In this document: one piece after another, positions 13,201-25,200 of the stretch
Numbering within the stretch: position 1 is the stretch's first letter
Layout of the letters: every line of letters starts with the position of its first letter
Assembly: GCA_949825045.1 (NCBI GenBank)
Contig: OX463813.1
Coordinates: 3,534,001 to 3,598,000 of the forward strand
Length of the DNA: 64,000 nucleotides
DNA from: Argyresthia goedartella
Taxonomy: Eukaryota; Arthropoda; Insecta; Lepidoptera; Argyresthiidae
Direction of reading: 5' to 3'
Translations under genes and position numbers: made by a program
Notes under the pieces: generated by a model
The model's database searches: none
What the model was told of the DNA's origin: nothing
What the model saw: the letters and a program-made list of their open reading frames with translations, nothing else

Positions 13201-16200
13201 TGCTGCAATAATTACACTTCGGGCCATTTCGCTCATTTCTGCTGAAATTATTTCTCGCATCATTGTTTATCAATAATGATTTTGGTTCGGTTACCTTTTC
13301 CGCTGTACAGGTTGATTGGAGGTGACCTGCCTTTCCACATTTGTAACAGGTAATGTCACGCCCTAACCGCAGGCGTGCTCGCTTTGCGGGTTGCGGTGCG
13401 TCACTTGGTCCAGATTTGCCATCTCGCTCCCGCTTCATTTTAGAGACTACTGAAATCAACTCAGGAACACTTGAGCATTTACTTGATAGCAAGCGCATTC
13501 TTAAATATTCACTGTCAATGCATCCTATAACAGCTTCAACAGCATCTTTTTCTTTGTCACCATTCATGATTCTCGTCCAAAGATTCCAAGCTTTCGTTAT
13601 TGATTCAGCAGGGTTAGCAGCATCAAATTTATAGTTGCGGAGCTTGAAGAGATCATTGGAGTATCTGGCTTCCGGTTCAAAAGTTTGAATCAATTCGTTT
13701 CTCATATCACTCCATAACGGTGATTTCACAAGCCAGGTATTGCCTACTATTTTGGCACGACCATTCAATGGTCCAAATATCTTACATACATACATTACTT
13801 ACATAGTGCATACTTCGTATCATTTAAGTTCCAATGATCTTTTGCATGATCAACATGTTCACACCAATCGCGTATCGATACATCGCCATCAGGGTCAAAG
13901 GGTGCTATATACACGTCACGTAATCTAGACCTTTGTGGTGGAGCCACAGCCTTCGCCAATATAGCCGCAAGAAACTCGTTATTGGCTTTTAAATTTTCTT
14001 GTTGTTGGCGGGTTAAATTTTCCAGTATAGTGGCTAACGAGGTCAGAGTTTGATTGGATTCAGTACCACTTACTTGACTATTGATTATTCTAGGGGATGG
14101 GCCATGGCCACTTCTGATATCGGCGCGTGACCTGACAGGTAGGATAGGAGAAGGCCTGCCTTGATCCTCGTCTTCACTATCCATAGTAATCCGTAAATTA
14201 GACACACTTATTTATTACCGATAATTACTTATTATATTTTGTGGTTCAGTCGTGGTTCACACACAATTATTGACACACTGAGTTGGCGCCGGTCGGACTC
14301 ATTCTGACTCTTCTCTCTCGCGCCAAACCACCCACGGAGCACCACCCCCAGTGTATCACCTGATCCACGGATCGTTCTGATTGGTCGACGCCTGGCGCGC
14401 TGCCTTCTCATTGGCTCACGTCACATTTACAACCACAGTTTCGTGCCGCCAAATGTCATCTGTCAGTCTGGGTGCGTTCGTGGTTCGCTCAATCGTTGTA
14501 GGAATCGATTCAATTTTAAATGATCGAATAATCAAATGCGCTTGCGCCGACATATATTCAAAATTCATTCAATTAGTACGGACACTTTTCAAGAAGAAGC
14601 GCAGTTAAGTTTTCTCTTAAAAATATTTATATTAATCTCAATTTTTAAGTCGATAGGCAACTTGTTAAAAAACTTGACTGCTTGAAAGTAAGAACAGGGG
14701 CCCAATTATTACACAATGACAGCTAAATGACAATTACATTACGATTACGGTCAACTTGAGATATCCAATATTTCGCGTTCGGAGAATAATTTTTTAGGCA
14801 ATTATGGTAAAAATTAAGTTAATTGGTAAGTCAATAAATCAATCAATCAAATTGTTTATTTGCTGTTAAATATGTGTACATGTGATCTTAAAATTATTGG
14901 TATTCATCAGTTTCAACATATTCACCATCTAAGGGTTGGTGTGCAAATATGTGGTGTGCAATGTCAGTTATGAATTAAAAATAGAGTTTAATATAAAATT
15001 ATTTAAATAAATTGATTTGTTGTAAGTATATCATTTACTCTATAATATAATTTGTCCATTAAATAATTAAATATTAAATGTAAGGTATTTAATGTCATCA
15101 GGGATTTTATTATAAATTCTTATTGCCATACAATATGCACTTTTAGAGTATAACTGTAGCCTTTGTAGTGGTACATATAATTTATCTTTGAATCTGCCTC
15201 TTGCTCTAAACATTTCGCAGTTTTTCTTAAAGATACCTGGGTATATTTTTTACAAAAATGCATATCTCATAAATATAGAGGCATGGTAGGGGAAGAATCT
15301 GTGTTTTTTTAAACAAAGGTTTACAACTGTCCAAATACCCTGCACCACATAGTGCTCGGACACATTTTTTCTGGGTTTTGAACGCCCTGTCAACGTCAAC
15401 AGAGTTGCCCCACATAATTAATCCATACCGCAGTACCGACGAGACGTATCCGTGGTATGCCGATAGGGTTGCAGATCTCGTTGCCACTTCTCTCATGCGT
15501 CGTAACACATACACAAATCTGTCCAGTTTCAGACATACCTTGTCTATGTGGGCTTTCCAATAACAGTGATTATCTATTACTATCCCTAGAAAAAGAGTAG
15601 AATCGACTTCTTGAATATTAGTTCCTTTAAAGTTAATGGAGAGCTTCGGTGCGGAATGATTATTGTAACAAGTCTGAAATTGTATTATTTTAGTTTTTTC
15701 TGTATTTACCTTTAAGTTGTTGTTCTCTAACCAAGTTACAATGTCGTTTAGGGCTTCGCTTACTTCAGTCTCTAATTTATTTCGATTTTTACATTTAATA
15801 AGAAGCGTCGTATCATCGGCAAACAGTACGCAGTCATTTTTTGTTACGTAAGGTAGGTCATTTATATACAACAGGAACAATAGTGGCCCCAATTCGCTAC
15901 CTTGTGGTACACCGTAGTTATTAACACGATAGTTTGATTGGAAGGTTTGTTTCATTGCATCAATAATCCTGTTTACTTCGACGCATTGAGTTCGCTGACT
16001 AAGATAGGTTTTAACCCACTCTAGACAGTTACCTCGGATACCATACTTGTAAAGTTTATCTAATAGAATAGGATGTGACACGAAATCGAAAGCCTTGCTC
16101 ATATCTAAGAATATTGAGGCAACAGAGTTCTTGTCATTAAGACTTTGCAAGACATTTTTCATAAGAACAAAGCATGCTAAAGTTGTAGAGGAATTTTTAC

Positions 16201-19200
16201 GAAATCCAAACTGTTCTTTTTTTAGTATGTTAAGTTGTGTCACAAGCTATATTTCTTTTATACATCATCCTTTCAAATATCTTAGAAATGACAGGGATTA
16301 GGGTAACCGGTCTGTAATTATTCATGTCACATTTATCCCCTTTTTTGTGTAGTGGTTTTACAATTGACTGTTTAAGTCATGTTGGAAATTTTCCCTCTGA
16401 AAATGTTAAGTTTATGATATGTGTCATAGGTCTTGCAAGGAGATGTGCACACATTTTAATTAGTTTTGTACCGATACCATCTTAGCCAGTAGAGTTTGTG
16501 TTTTTTAAGTTTTTAATCACCGTATATACTTCCTTTTCATCTACAGGTGTTAAGTAGATAGATTGGGCTGAATTAGCAGAAGTTCCTGCTGTATGTGATT
16601 GATTAATGTTGTCATTATTATTCGTTAAATTAATAAAAAAGTCGTTAAAAAGCTCAGATATGTCATTTGGTTTCGTAAATGTGTTCTGATCTATTTTTAT
16701 TTCTGTTATGTCATTATTACTAACCGCCGAGTCCGTGTTAAGCACAATAATTAAGTCAATCAACAAAGGCAATGGGATTACAAAATCGTCAGATATTGGA
16801 TATATAAAGTTGACCGTAATCGTCATGTAATTGTCATTGAGCTGTCATTGTGTACCGGAATTGGGCCCCTGTGCGGTTAAGTTGGGCACAATCTTTGTAT
16901 TTAAATCTTTTCTCCTGGATTTCATTCTTATTTCCTGCTCTGCAACTGACTCAAAATCGGTTCTCCGTTTAAATAGCCTATCAGTAGGACCATAATGTAG
17001 GACTCGGTAGAGTCAGAATGCCTAGATCCCTAAAAAACTGTCTACAGGATTCCCGAGGCGTGGCCCATACCATGGTGCGTATGGCTCTTTTTTGTATAAT
17101 AAAATAAATGTAGGCCATTAAAGCCCCCACCGAGAGGCACAGGCTATGCTAGACCACGCTGGCTCAGTGCGGGTTGATGGAGGGGTTTTACGACCACTAC
17201 CACGTAGCGATATTAGCCGGGACCTACAGCTTAACGTGTCATCCGAATCACTGAACGTCCAATAATGTAAATAAATAAGTAAATGTAGATAGATAGATAG
17301 ATAGATAAATCATTTATTCAGGTGACATGGACACGCACATAAAATAATTACAACAAAAATCAAATTTTATAGACTTATAAGCACTTTTCACAAACATAGA
17401 TAGGCAATTAACAGTACGTACAGCTGTGTGGTTATGTGACTGTACCACGGCAATGAAATGGCCCTGACTCAGCAATGTCACAGACGAATCTGTGACGCTG
17501 GTATTCTGCCAGGGCCAAAACGGACGCACAACAGTGGCTCAAGTACACAATTTATATGTGCAATTCATTATAAATAATTCAAATGAAATTGTAATGACTG
17601 GCATAATAATATTAATTATATCAATGAAATAAAAAATAAATTGGCGTAAAAAAAATAATTGGAATTGAATTGGTAATAAAATCTGAATGGTATATATTAT
17701 TTTATCATATTAAGAATGAATAATAATGTCAGAAAGATTTAATTTAAATAGATTTTATGTAGGCCAATAATATCCCCACCCAGGGGCACAGGCCTTTACC
17801 CGGATACGAGTAAGATTAAGCCATACTCCACCACGCTGGCTCAGTGCGGGTTGGTGGAGGGGTTTTACGACCACTACCACGTAGCGATATTAGCCGGGAC
17901 CTACAGCTTAACGTGTCATCCGAATCACTGAACGTCCAATAATGTAAATACATAAGTAAATGTAGATAGATAGATAGATAAATCATTTATTCAGGTGACA
18001 TGGACACGCACATAAAATAATTACAACAAAAATCAAATTTTATAGACTTATATAAGCACTTTTCACAAACATAGATAGGCAATTAACAGTACGTACAGCT
18101 GTGTGGTTATGTGACTGTACCACGGCAATGAAATGGCCCTGACTCAGCAATGTCACAGACGAATCTGTGACGCTGGTATTCTGCCAGGGCCAAAACGGAC
18201 GCACAACAGTGGCTCAAGTACACAATGTATATGTGCAATTTATTATAAATAATTCAAATGAAATTGTAATGACTGGCATAATAATATTAATTATATCAAT
18301 GAAATAAAAAATAAATTGGCGTAAAAAAAAAATGGAATTGAATTGGTAATAAAATTTGAATTGTATATATTATTTTATCATATTAAGAATGAATAATAAT
18401 GTCCGAAAGATTTAATTTAGGCCAATAATATCCCCACCGAGGGGCACAGGCCTTTACCCGGATACGAGTAAGATTAAGCCATACTCCACCACGCTGGCTC
18501 AGTGCGGGTTAATGGAGGGGGTTTTACGACCACTACCAGGTAGCGATAGTAGCCGGGACCTACAGCTTAACGTGTCACCCGAAACAATGAACGTCCGATA
18601 ATGTACGCAAGATAAATTCATTATCTCATTGGTACATGGTCAGGTTTCGAACCTGCATCTCTCGTGTGAGAAGCAAGCGTGAAACCCATTAGACCACGGA
18701 GTATTATGCCCGATTTCACCAACAGTTAAGGGACACTTAGCTCTTTTTCTTAGCTGTCTAGCGATTGTTCCGGTGGCCGGACTCTTATATTTAGGAGGTC
18801 CACAAGGAACCTAGATGATCTTTACACTTAGAGCAAATAGAAACAACCGCTAGGTGGCCCCTGAAAGAAATAAAGTGTCCCCTAAAAGATAGGGATCGTT
18901 GGTGAAATCGGCCATTACTGTCTTACCTCAAAGTTATTCCGCCTCGACACTCTCGCCGCCATGTTCATCTTGCCGTGGTTAGACTTGACGAATACTCCGT
19001 CCACTTGCAACATTGAGACTATGGAAAGCGCCTCTTCTAAGCAGCCTAGCTCGCCTGCAATTCAGAAATGTGATGTTTCTATGTAAATACATTTCCAATT
19101 GAATTGAATTGAATTGAATATCAATTTATTGACTGTAACAATACACATCACACAAGTTTAGGCCATACAGGCATTATAAGTATCTACACAGAGAAAATAA

Positions 19201-22200
19201 AAATACTAAATTAAATAATCATGGTTGTAAGTACACGTAAAAAAATTATACAAAAATGACCAAATACCCCATGCGGTGTGTACCGCAACAGCGAATGGGT
19301 TCCGACTCAGCATGTGTTGCAGGACTTGCAGCAAGTCCTGCAACGCTGATATTCTGTCGGTACCTAAATATCGTGCGTGGAAATCATATATGGGTGGGCG
19401 TTAAATAACCTACTTTATTAAATAATATGTAAATATGTAAAGAGAGAAGTAAATGAATAAATAAACAAAATAATTGTGTGCTTTGTGTAAGTCTAAAGTA
19501 CATAAATACGAAAAACTAAATTATAAAAGTGTCATCCGACTTAAGACGATGACAGGGTGACATTATTTTGCGAACTTCACGACTAACGCGAAAGCTCATC
19601 GGGACTGAGTCAAACATTTGTTTTTTGGAGCTGTAATAAATGATTTTTGGAGCTGTAATAAATGATTTTTGGAGCTGTAATAAATGATTTTTGGAGCTGT
19701 AATAAATTATTTTTGGAGCTGTAATAAATGATTTTTGGAGCTGTAATAAATGATTTTTGGAGCTGTAATAAATGATTTTTGGAGCTGTAATAAATGATTT
19801 TTGGAGCTGTAATAAATGATTTTTGGAGTACTTAATTTTAAAATGAGCTATAGATTGCCATGCCAGTCTAAGAATGGAAACTTAACTCACTTCTGTATTC
19901 AAGACAAGAAGGTATTTAAAGTTATGTAAACAAATATAAACATAACATACCATAAACATTTACATACAGACACAAACATTGCTTCTAGCCCCACACTAGG
20001 ATACCCTGTGTCGTGGGAACCAGAAACGGCGACGTCACACACATATAAACATCCAAGACCTGGGGTATTTTTATCCACCCCCAGCCGGGGATCGAACCCG
20101 GGACCTCTCGCGTGGTAGGCAGAGCCCTGCGCCAGAGATCGTTGTCTGACAAAGATGACAATTCGCCGATTCCGCAGGCAACACACAAAAACATAGTACA
20201 AAAATTAGTTTCCTATGAAAAAGGAATCTATGGTTATTTTTTAGACTTAAGGAATTTTTACAACTTGTTTGTTTCCGTTCTTCTAAACACCTACTTGTCC
20301 CTTCTATAGTTTTGTATGGCTAGTATTTAATCGCACATCAAAAATATTAATTTTGCGCAGCAAAAAAGGATCAACAAAACACTTTTTATGTTTTAAATAT
20401 TTAATAAATACATAAGTTTATGTTTTAAGTATTTTTGTTGTTCCCACATGTTGAACCTAACACGAAGGATAAAGGGGGCTTCGCTTCTCTCACTCCCTTT
20501 ACCCTTAACCTGAGCTACCGCAGCATTTTGCCCTGATATTTGCTATGCAAATCAGTATTTTTGATGTGCAGTTTAATATTTGCCATTTTATATTATCACG
20601 AAACGTTGCATTTATATTTAATTTGGATGACAATACCATAATATGGTAGCATTGATCTGAACTGGTGATCTAGCTCGAAGGAGTGGAGTCCTGGCATCTT
20701 TTCTAGTAATACCATGGAGCTCATTAGATTCGTCGTCACAAACTATTAATTTCGCTGACGAAGATCACTTAATCATCATCAGATGATGAAGGCATTTAGT
20801 AAGTAATTCAATACCCCACTTTGCGCAGCAGATTATTATACATAGTCAGGTCATAAGTTCTGTCACATGTGCAATATGAAATAATTTAGACATGTTTATT
20901 ATTTATGTAAACATTTATATAGCAAAATGAACTTAATAAAACATAGATTCTTATGGTAATAAAGTTTATTCAAAATGACCCCCGCGATTTTGAATACAGG
21001 CCTTTATTCTGCGCGGCCAGTCGTCTATCGCAGCACGAACGAGGTCCATGTCAATATCGGCGGCTGCCTTAATCAAGGATGCCTTGAGTGACTCCAAATC
21101 AGGATGAGGCTTTGAGCAGGCCTTTTCCTCCAAGTGTTGCCATATCTTGTAATCTAACGGACTCAAATCTGGACTGGAGGAGGGCCAGTCTTCGTGCCGG
21201 ATGAAGTCGATTTCACGCGCCGCCAGCCAGTCTTGTGTGCTTTTCGCTCTATGAGCTGGCGCAGAATCTTGTTGGAATACCCAGTGCCTGTTATTAAACA
21301 TGGTATGAGAAACAGGTTCCACAAGGTTCTTGAGGACTGTATTTTGATACACAACTGCATTCGTTTTTACGCCTTTCTCACAAAAATGTACCTCAGTTAA
21401 GCCCCAATAAGAGACTCCCAACCAAACCATGAGCGAGGATGGAAAATGACCTCGTTGGACACGCGGAATACGGTTGCTCGCTTCTTCACTGCTGAGTGCG
21501 TACACCTTATCATTTTGTTTGTTGTAGCTCTCTTCCACGGTGAAAATTTTTTCATCCGAAAAAAGAATTTCCCGATGCTTTTTTCCCGCGTACCGCTTCA
21601 ACAAAGCGCGGCATCTCTTCAGTCTCAGGTCCATTAAACGAGCGTCCAAACGATGTCCTGTTTTTCTTCGATATGCCCTAAGCCCTAAGTCTTCATTTAA
21701 CACTCTTTTCACCGTGGTCCTGCTTAACCCCATCTGAAGGGCCAACAGTTTCTGCTTACGTATGGGATTTCTTTGAATTCGCGCCTTCACAGCTTTTATC
21801 ACTGCTGGAGTCCTAACAGAGCGAGGGCGACCACTTCTTGACCTGTCATCTACACTAGAGTCTTCATTGTATCGTTTTATGGTACGATAAACGAATCTTT
21901 TGGTTATATTCAAATTTTTCAGTAAGTCGAAAATCTGAATAAACTTTTAAGTTTTTATTGTGTGACAGAACTTATGACCTGACTGTGTATATTGTGTGTT
22001 TGTCAAGTCAAAGTCAAAGTTCTTTAATGTTGAGATATTTAAAATAATTATTAATAATGATATAATAATAAATGCAGCCCATTGATATTCCAACCGCGGG
22101 GCAAAAATTAAGCCATTCTCCACCACGCTGGCTCAGTGCGGGTTGGTGGAGTTTCACGTCCACTATCACATAGCGATCGCAGCTACTGCTTAACGTGTGA

Positions 22201-25200
22201 TCCGAAACACTGAACGTCTGATTATGTATTTAAAATAAATTAAAATAAATAATTTATCTCATTGGTACATGGTAAGGAATCGAACCTGCATCTCCTGTGT
22301 GAGAAGCAAGCGTGAAACCCATTAGACCGCGGAGCTCTTAGTAACTAGGCCCATAGTAAGCTCAACAAGGCTGGTGTTATGGGTACTAGACGACGATATA
22401 TTTAATAGAGATAAATACTTATGTAAATACAAAGAAAACAACCCCATCAGCTGATTACAAGTTACTATGGCAGACCCAAAAAATATTTCGTTTTCGACCA
22501 CAAGTTTCTATCATTCATCTATCTTGGTACTATCGTTCTCTGTATCTGTATATGTGGGGAGATAGAGAGTGAGATAGTGGGTGAGAGAGAGTGAGAGAGT
22601 GCTTACCACTACAACAAAGGATTTTTGCACACATCGGCCGCAGCGGCAACTCCGCCATGTAAACTCCTAACTCTTGAGTCAAGTTTCCATCCTTGTCTAT
22701 CGCGTTGAGTGCGAAGAGTGTCTCCAATCCTGAGAGCAGGCTTTTGGCTGGCGGCGGGGTGGGGAATGTGAACCTTTGAGGAATGGAAATAAGGGTTAAT
22801 TTTGTGTAGCCAACGTAGAAAATCTTTTGAGGGTAAAAGGGTGCTTTTGAGATCACTCGGCACATTTTTACGACATCTTCAGAAATATTATTTATAACCT
22901 ATGCGATATAACAAACTTTATTTTCCATTTTATTATCACCGGAGGTTTTTCTTCTCGGCGGGGATTCGAACCCGACACCTCTTGTGTGGCAGTGAAGTCA
23001 CTACCATTACCCCAAAACAAGTGCGAGTAGGACTATCACACGAAAGGTTCCGTATTATCATACAAAAAAAACGTCTCATGTATGGAAACGTCTCATGTAA
23101 TTTGATAAATGGCTTGTAGTTTATTGCTTGTTGGAGCGGCAATATAAGGACGGACGGACAGATAGATGGAAGAACGGACAACAGAGCCATAGTAAATTAG
23201 GGACCCGTTTGGCAGAACCCTAAAAAGTGTCAATTCCATTGCGGCATTCCCTGCACCACCATTAGCAGTGTAGGTTGTGTAAACATGGATTCACCTCAAC
23301 AAGTTGTGTATGCCGAGTGCCTTCAACTGTAGAAGCACTGACGAGAGATCGCTTCTACACATTTCTGGGGGTATGCTGGGTGGTAACTTGTCGTATTCTG
23401 CTTCTGTGTATAGCCTGAAATCAACGTAGACATAAACAATTATATACAGGCACATACATTTCTTCTGGCCCACACTAGGGCAGTGTATCCTCTCTGGTCT
23501 GGCAACCAGATACAGCGACGTCATACGCACTATTTGCCATATTTCAGATTTTAATAGGATTGTAACTCCGCCTGGCGGAACCCGCATCCGCAATCTTCCG
23601 CAACTGACAGCACACGTCACGCACACTTTTACCAACTAGACGGCACGACGCACGCTTTTACCGACACGAGATGAGGGCCATCTGTTGAAATGCGACAGAA
23701 CCATAAAAAAACAAGCCAATAATGTCTTTTCTGTCCTGTAAACAGGCCAGAAAGCCATACCATCTTTCACCAAATTTCCGAACAGTGGGCGTGAAAAATA
23801 CTCCGCGCGACAATATTACTGATTGCGCGAAAAATTTACTGAATAGTTATTGGCCAACGGTTATTGGTTAATTAAAGACAGTCTGGTGGTGAGCTTTACC
23901 CTACGTGTTAGGTTGAACATGTAAGAACAACAAAATCCAACGCTCATTTTGTATTTAATGGCGAATTTCAAGATACTGTTTTGCAGATTTGTTGTCACAC
24001 AATTCAGTAATTTTAAACAAAACCAGTATTTCTAGCCTCGCTGAGTTTGTTGCGCTATCCAGTAATGTTGTCAAGCAAGATCAGCATTTTCGTGAATAAA
24101 AAAATGGATAAAAGGTTCTACATTTAAATACCTATAGCACTTCCCTCTTGTGACGCGCCCGGCCCTGCCCGCCCGCTGCACCGCGTTGTTCCTAGAGATC
24201 GGACAGACAGACAGACTCTCGATACCGACAGCTGGGTCGAAGTAGGGCAGCTTGTGGAAACCGCAGTCTATCACTGAAAGGCAAATTCAGGATCATTTTT
24301 CTCTGAAACACTAAAATAGAACGGCAACAAATATTATGATCACCAAAATATTTTTTTCCTACCCAAAATGGATAAATGAACAAGTTGCAAAAAATATAAG
24401 GGCAAAATACTGCGGTAGCTTAGGTAGGTAGATCCTTCGTGTTAGGTTGAACATGTAAGAACAACAAAAAATACTTAAAACATAAACTTAAGTACATAAA
24501 ACATAAAAAGAAGTTTGGTGATCGTTTATCCAAACACAATTTGGTGGACATTTATCCATTCTGGCAGTCATTTCGAATTTATTGGTAGTAAAATAGGTGC
24601 GTTTTTGGTAATCGTTTAAACATAAGCCAAATAAAACTAACAAAAAACGGAATCTGAAAACAGATTGACAGACAGACTGTCGGACAGACAATTTAGGTCG
24701 TGAATAAGTTTAGGACTGAAGTGTTTTAAAGATGGCTGTCCAAAACGTCAAGACCGTTTCTCGGTTTTAACACAAGTGGTCTCGTCTTATAACCAGTCAT
24801 ACACAGGTTGACACAGCACAGCATTTGATAGTCACTAATGCGACGTTCAACACGCGCAATTGTTAATATTAATAATGAAATTGCCATTTGAGCAATTTAA
24901 AAAGCATGTTAAAGCGACTTTGTCGAAAAAGGGATATTACAATGTTCAAGATTACTTAAATGACGGGACTGTATGGGGTTAATCTGGCTCAACACAGACC
25001 TTGCTGTTAAAAATTTGTAATTATTTATTCCTGCTTATTAATCAAATAATATTTTTTTCATATTTGTATTAGTTAAGCACAACCAATTTTTATAAGAGAT
25101 CTAAAAATCAATCTGTGGGCGTTTTTACGCTCTTCCTCTCCCACAGTGGTCTGATGTAGAGAAGAGACAAAAAATTATGTTTGCTAACTACATATATGTA

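Larger units (their letters stand above)
7370..14552 (-). mobile_element. Ty3/gypsy LTR retrotransposon with nested mariner
   Basis: A complete LTR-to-LTR element on the minus strand. The two 434-bp LTRs (7370-7803 and 14119-14552) differ at 7 positions by my count. Flanking TATAT/ATATA sequence fits a 4-5 bp target duplication, though the AT-rich flank blurs the edge. The order gag (two CCHC knuckles), protease (DSGA), RT (YIDD), RNase H, integrase identifies Ty3/gypsy. There is no env-like frame between integrase and the 3' LTR; that interval holds a 40-bp tandem array. Coding regions are broken by a 17-bp insertion in gag, stops before and after RNase H, a frameshift near 11340, a CGA-to-TGA type stop near 9309, and the mariner at 9520-10828. 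It sits inside the 12-kb helicase intron. Confidence 0.93.
14697..16869. mobile_element. Foldback (MITE-like) element split by a LINE
   Basis: The two ends are inverted copies for about 80 bp: AGGGGCCCAATT..ACACAATGACAGCT on the left and its reverse complement at about 16785-16869. The words GATTACGGTCAACTT and ATATCCAATAT are shared. The LINE between them (about 14838-16770) is most simply a later insertion into a short palindromic element. Confidence 0.75.

Noticed and set aside
13781..13803. Programmed gag-pol frameshift
   Set aside because: The break is within gag before the zinc knuckles and is explained by a 17-bp repeated insertion.
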